64,000 bases of DNA from Hydrotalea sp. (lineage in GTDB: Bacteria; Bacteroidota; Bacteroidia; Chitinophagales; Chitinophagaceae): NCBI GenBank assembly GCA_022402565.1, contig JAKRSC010000021.1, positions 1,595-65,594 of the forward strand, in the 5' to 3' direction. Position 1 is the stretch's first letter; every line of letters begins with the position of its first letter. Shown piece after piece: positions 63,367 to 64,000 of the stretch. The translations under genes and the position numbers were made by a program. The notes below the pieces were generated by a model. It did not search any database. It was not told the DNA's origin and worked only from the letters and a program-made list of their open reading frames with translations.

Positions 63367-63990
63367 ATGAAAAATTCACAAAATCCACAAGAAACCCTGC
63401 GTGAGATTAAACAACTCATGGAACAATCAACCCGCTTCCTTTCATTAAGTGGCTGGTCGGGCATTACAGCAGGTGTATCTTCAATTGTTGGACTAGCATG
63501 GTTGATGCTCAAAATAAAACAACATCCATTTCAACCATTATCAATTCAAACCTACCTGATTGAATACCCAAACACACTGAACGAATTGCTCATAACCGCT
63601 ATGCTAATTTTTATCGTGGCAGCTGTTGGTGGAGTCCTGTTTTCTTGGAAGAAGTCGAAAGAAAGGTCATTACCTTTTTGGAACGCTGCAGCTCAAAGAA
63701 TGCTCTGGCACTTCGCGGTGCCCATGATTAGTGGTGGTGTAGTTTGCTTAACTATGATTCATGTAGGTCAATACGATTTGCTCGCTCCTCTTTCTCTAGT
63801 TTTTTATGGACTTGCTATTTTAAATGCAAGCAAGTTCACCATTCCCCAAACCTATTACCTCGGAATTACGCAATTACTACTTGGATTACTAGGGTGCCTC
63901 ATTCCTAACTTTGGTATTTTGATTTGGGGTGTAGGATTTGGAATGGTTCATTTAGCTTATGGCATCATTATGTACGCAAACAACGAATAA
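63367..63990 (+). CDS. Membrane protein of unknown function, five or six helices
   Basis: A 207-residue protein from the ATG at 63367. The first 30 residues are soluble and helical (NPQETLREIKQLMEQSTRFLSLSGW). Five or six hydrophobic segments follow (about 34-52, 78-97, 118-138, 142-160 and 165-195). Proteins of this shape often lie beside a winged-helix regulator in Bacteroidota; the next gene is outside the window, so I cannot check. An in-frame start at 63340 lies inside the palindrome and is less likely. Confidence 0.7.
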   Translation: MKNSQNPQETLREIKQLMEQSTRFLSLSGWSGITAGVSSIVGLAWLMLKIKQHPFQPLSIQTYLIEYPNTLNELLITAMLIFIVAAVGGVLFSWKKSKERSLPFWNAAAQRMLWHFAVPMISGGVVCLTMIHVGQYDLLAPLSLVFYGLAILNASKFTIPQTYYLGITQLLLGLLGCLIPNFGILIWGVGFGMVHLAYGIIMYANNE

Positions 63991-64000
63991 ATATGCACGC

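Overview
The window looks like chromosome from a member of the Bacteroidota, most likely the Chitinophagia/Chitinophagaceae. Supporting signs are type IX secretion genes (PorU, PorV) and a cargo protein with a type IX C-terminal domain, SusC-like TonB receptors, ribonuclease Y, TAnnTTTG -7 promoter boxes, AT-rich DNA, and a rhodopsin with bacteroidete-type CrtY and Blh. The genus cannot be fixed from this sequence.

Layout. 1-6.8 kb: two tandem leftward giant surface-protein genes sharing an identical block of about 980 bp; the left one runs off the window. 7.0-9.9 kb: a leftward phototrophy cluster of rhodopsin, lycopene cyclase (crtY) and beta-carotene cleavage enzyme (blh), with a terminator hairpin after the rhodopsin gene. 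10-18.1 kb: leftward housekeeping genes (lytic transglycosylase, gatA, tatA, rplS, rny, zapA, a coiled-coil gene, pheT). 18.5-26.8 kb: rightward dnaB, a lipase-like gene, rsmE, an L,D-transpeptidase, a GNAT-like gene and dnaX. 26.8-31.2 kb: a small membrane protein, a SUI1/YciH homologue, a TonB-type barrel (copy A) and a RAYT transposase with its REP-like palindromes. 31.2-43.5 kb: nadC, gpmI, a haem-binding protein with a TonB receptor, engB, ykuK-like, a CoA-binding protein, a GbsR-type regulator, a histone-H1-like gene, a phosphoesterase/beta-propeller fusion, a DMT transporter, yjbR-like and plsC-like genes. 43.5-51.6 kb: pyruvate dehydrogenase E2, porU-porV, ispF and an argD-like gene.

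51.5-54.6 kb: an accessory cassette holding a lipoprotein gene with a frameshifted signal peptide and a small outer-membrane barrel. It is bounded by exact 381-bp direct repeats made of the argD 5' end and promoter. 54.7-57.4 kb: a KGSA-type aldehyde dehydrogenase overlapping a D-amino-acid dehydrogenase, probably for hydroxyproline catabolism. 57.5 kb: tRNA-Ser(GGA). 57.6-63.3 kb: a decayed accessory region beside the tRNA, with a redoxin, an RHS relic, TonB-type barrel copy B, two broken C39 peptidase starts, an unknown membrane protein and a short repeat resembling an IS end. 63.4-64.0 kb: a membrane protein behind a palindromic operator-like site.

How the parts work together. Blh should make retinal from beta-carotene supplied by CrtY, and retinal loads the proton-pumping rhodopsin. 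PorU and PorV process and attach proteins such as the 1.6-8 kb-class adhesin encoded at 1955-6784. Several housekeeping genes have their -7 box only 4-5 nt before the start codon, which suggests leaderless transcripts. No CRISPR array, rRNA operon, complete prophage or intact insertion sequence was seen. The strongest leads for something undescribed are the repeat-bounded lipoprotein/barrel cassette, the possible carotenoid-antenna rhodopsin, and the tRNA-Ser region with its paralogous barrel.
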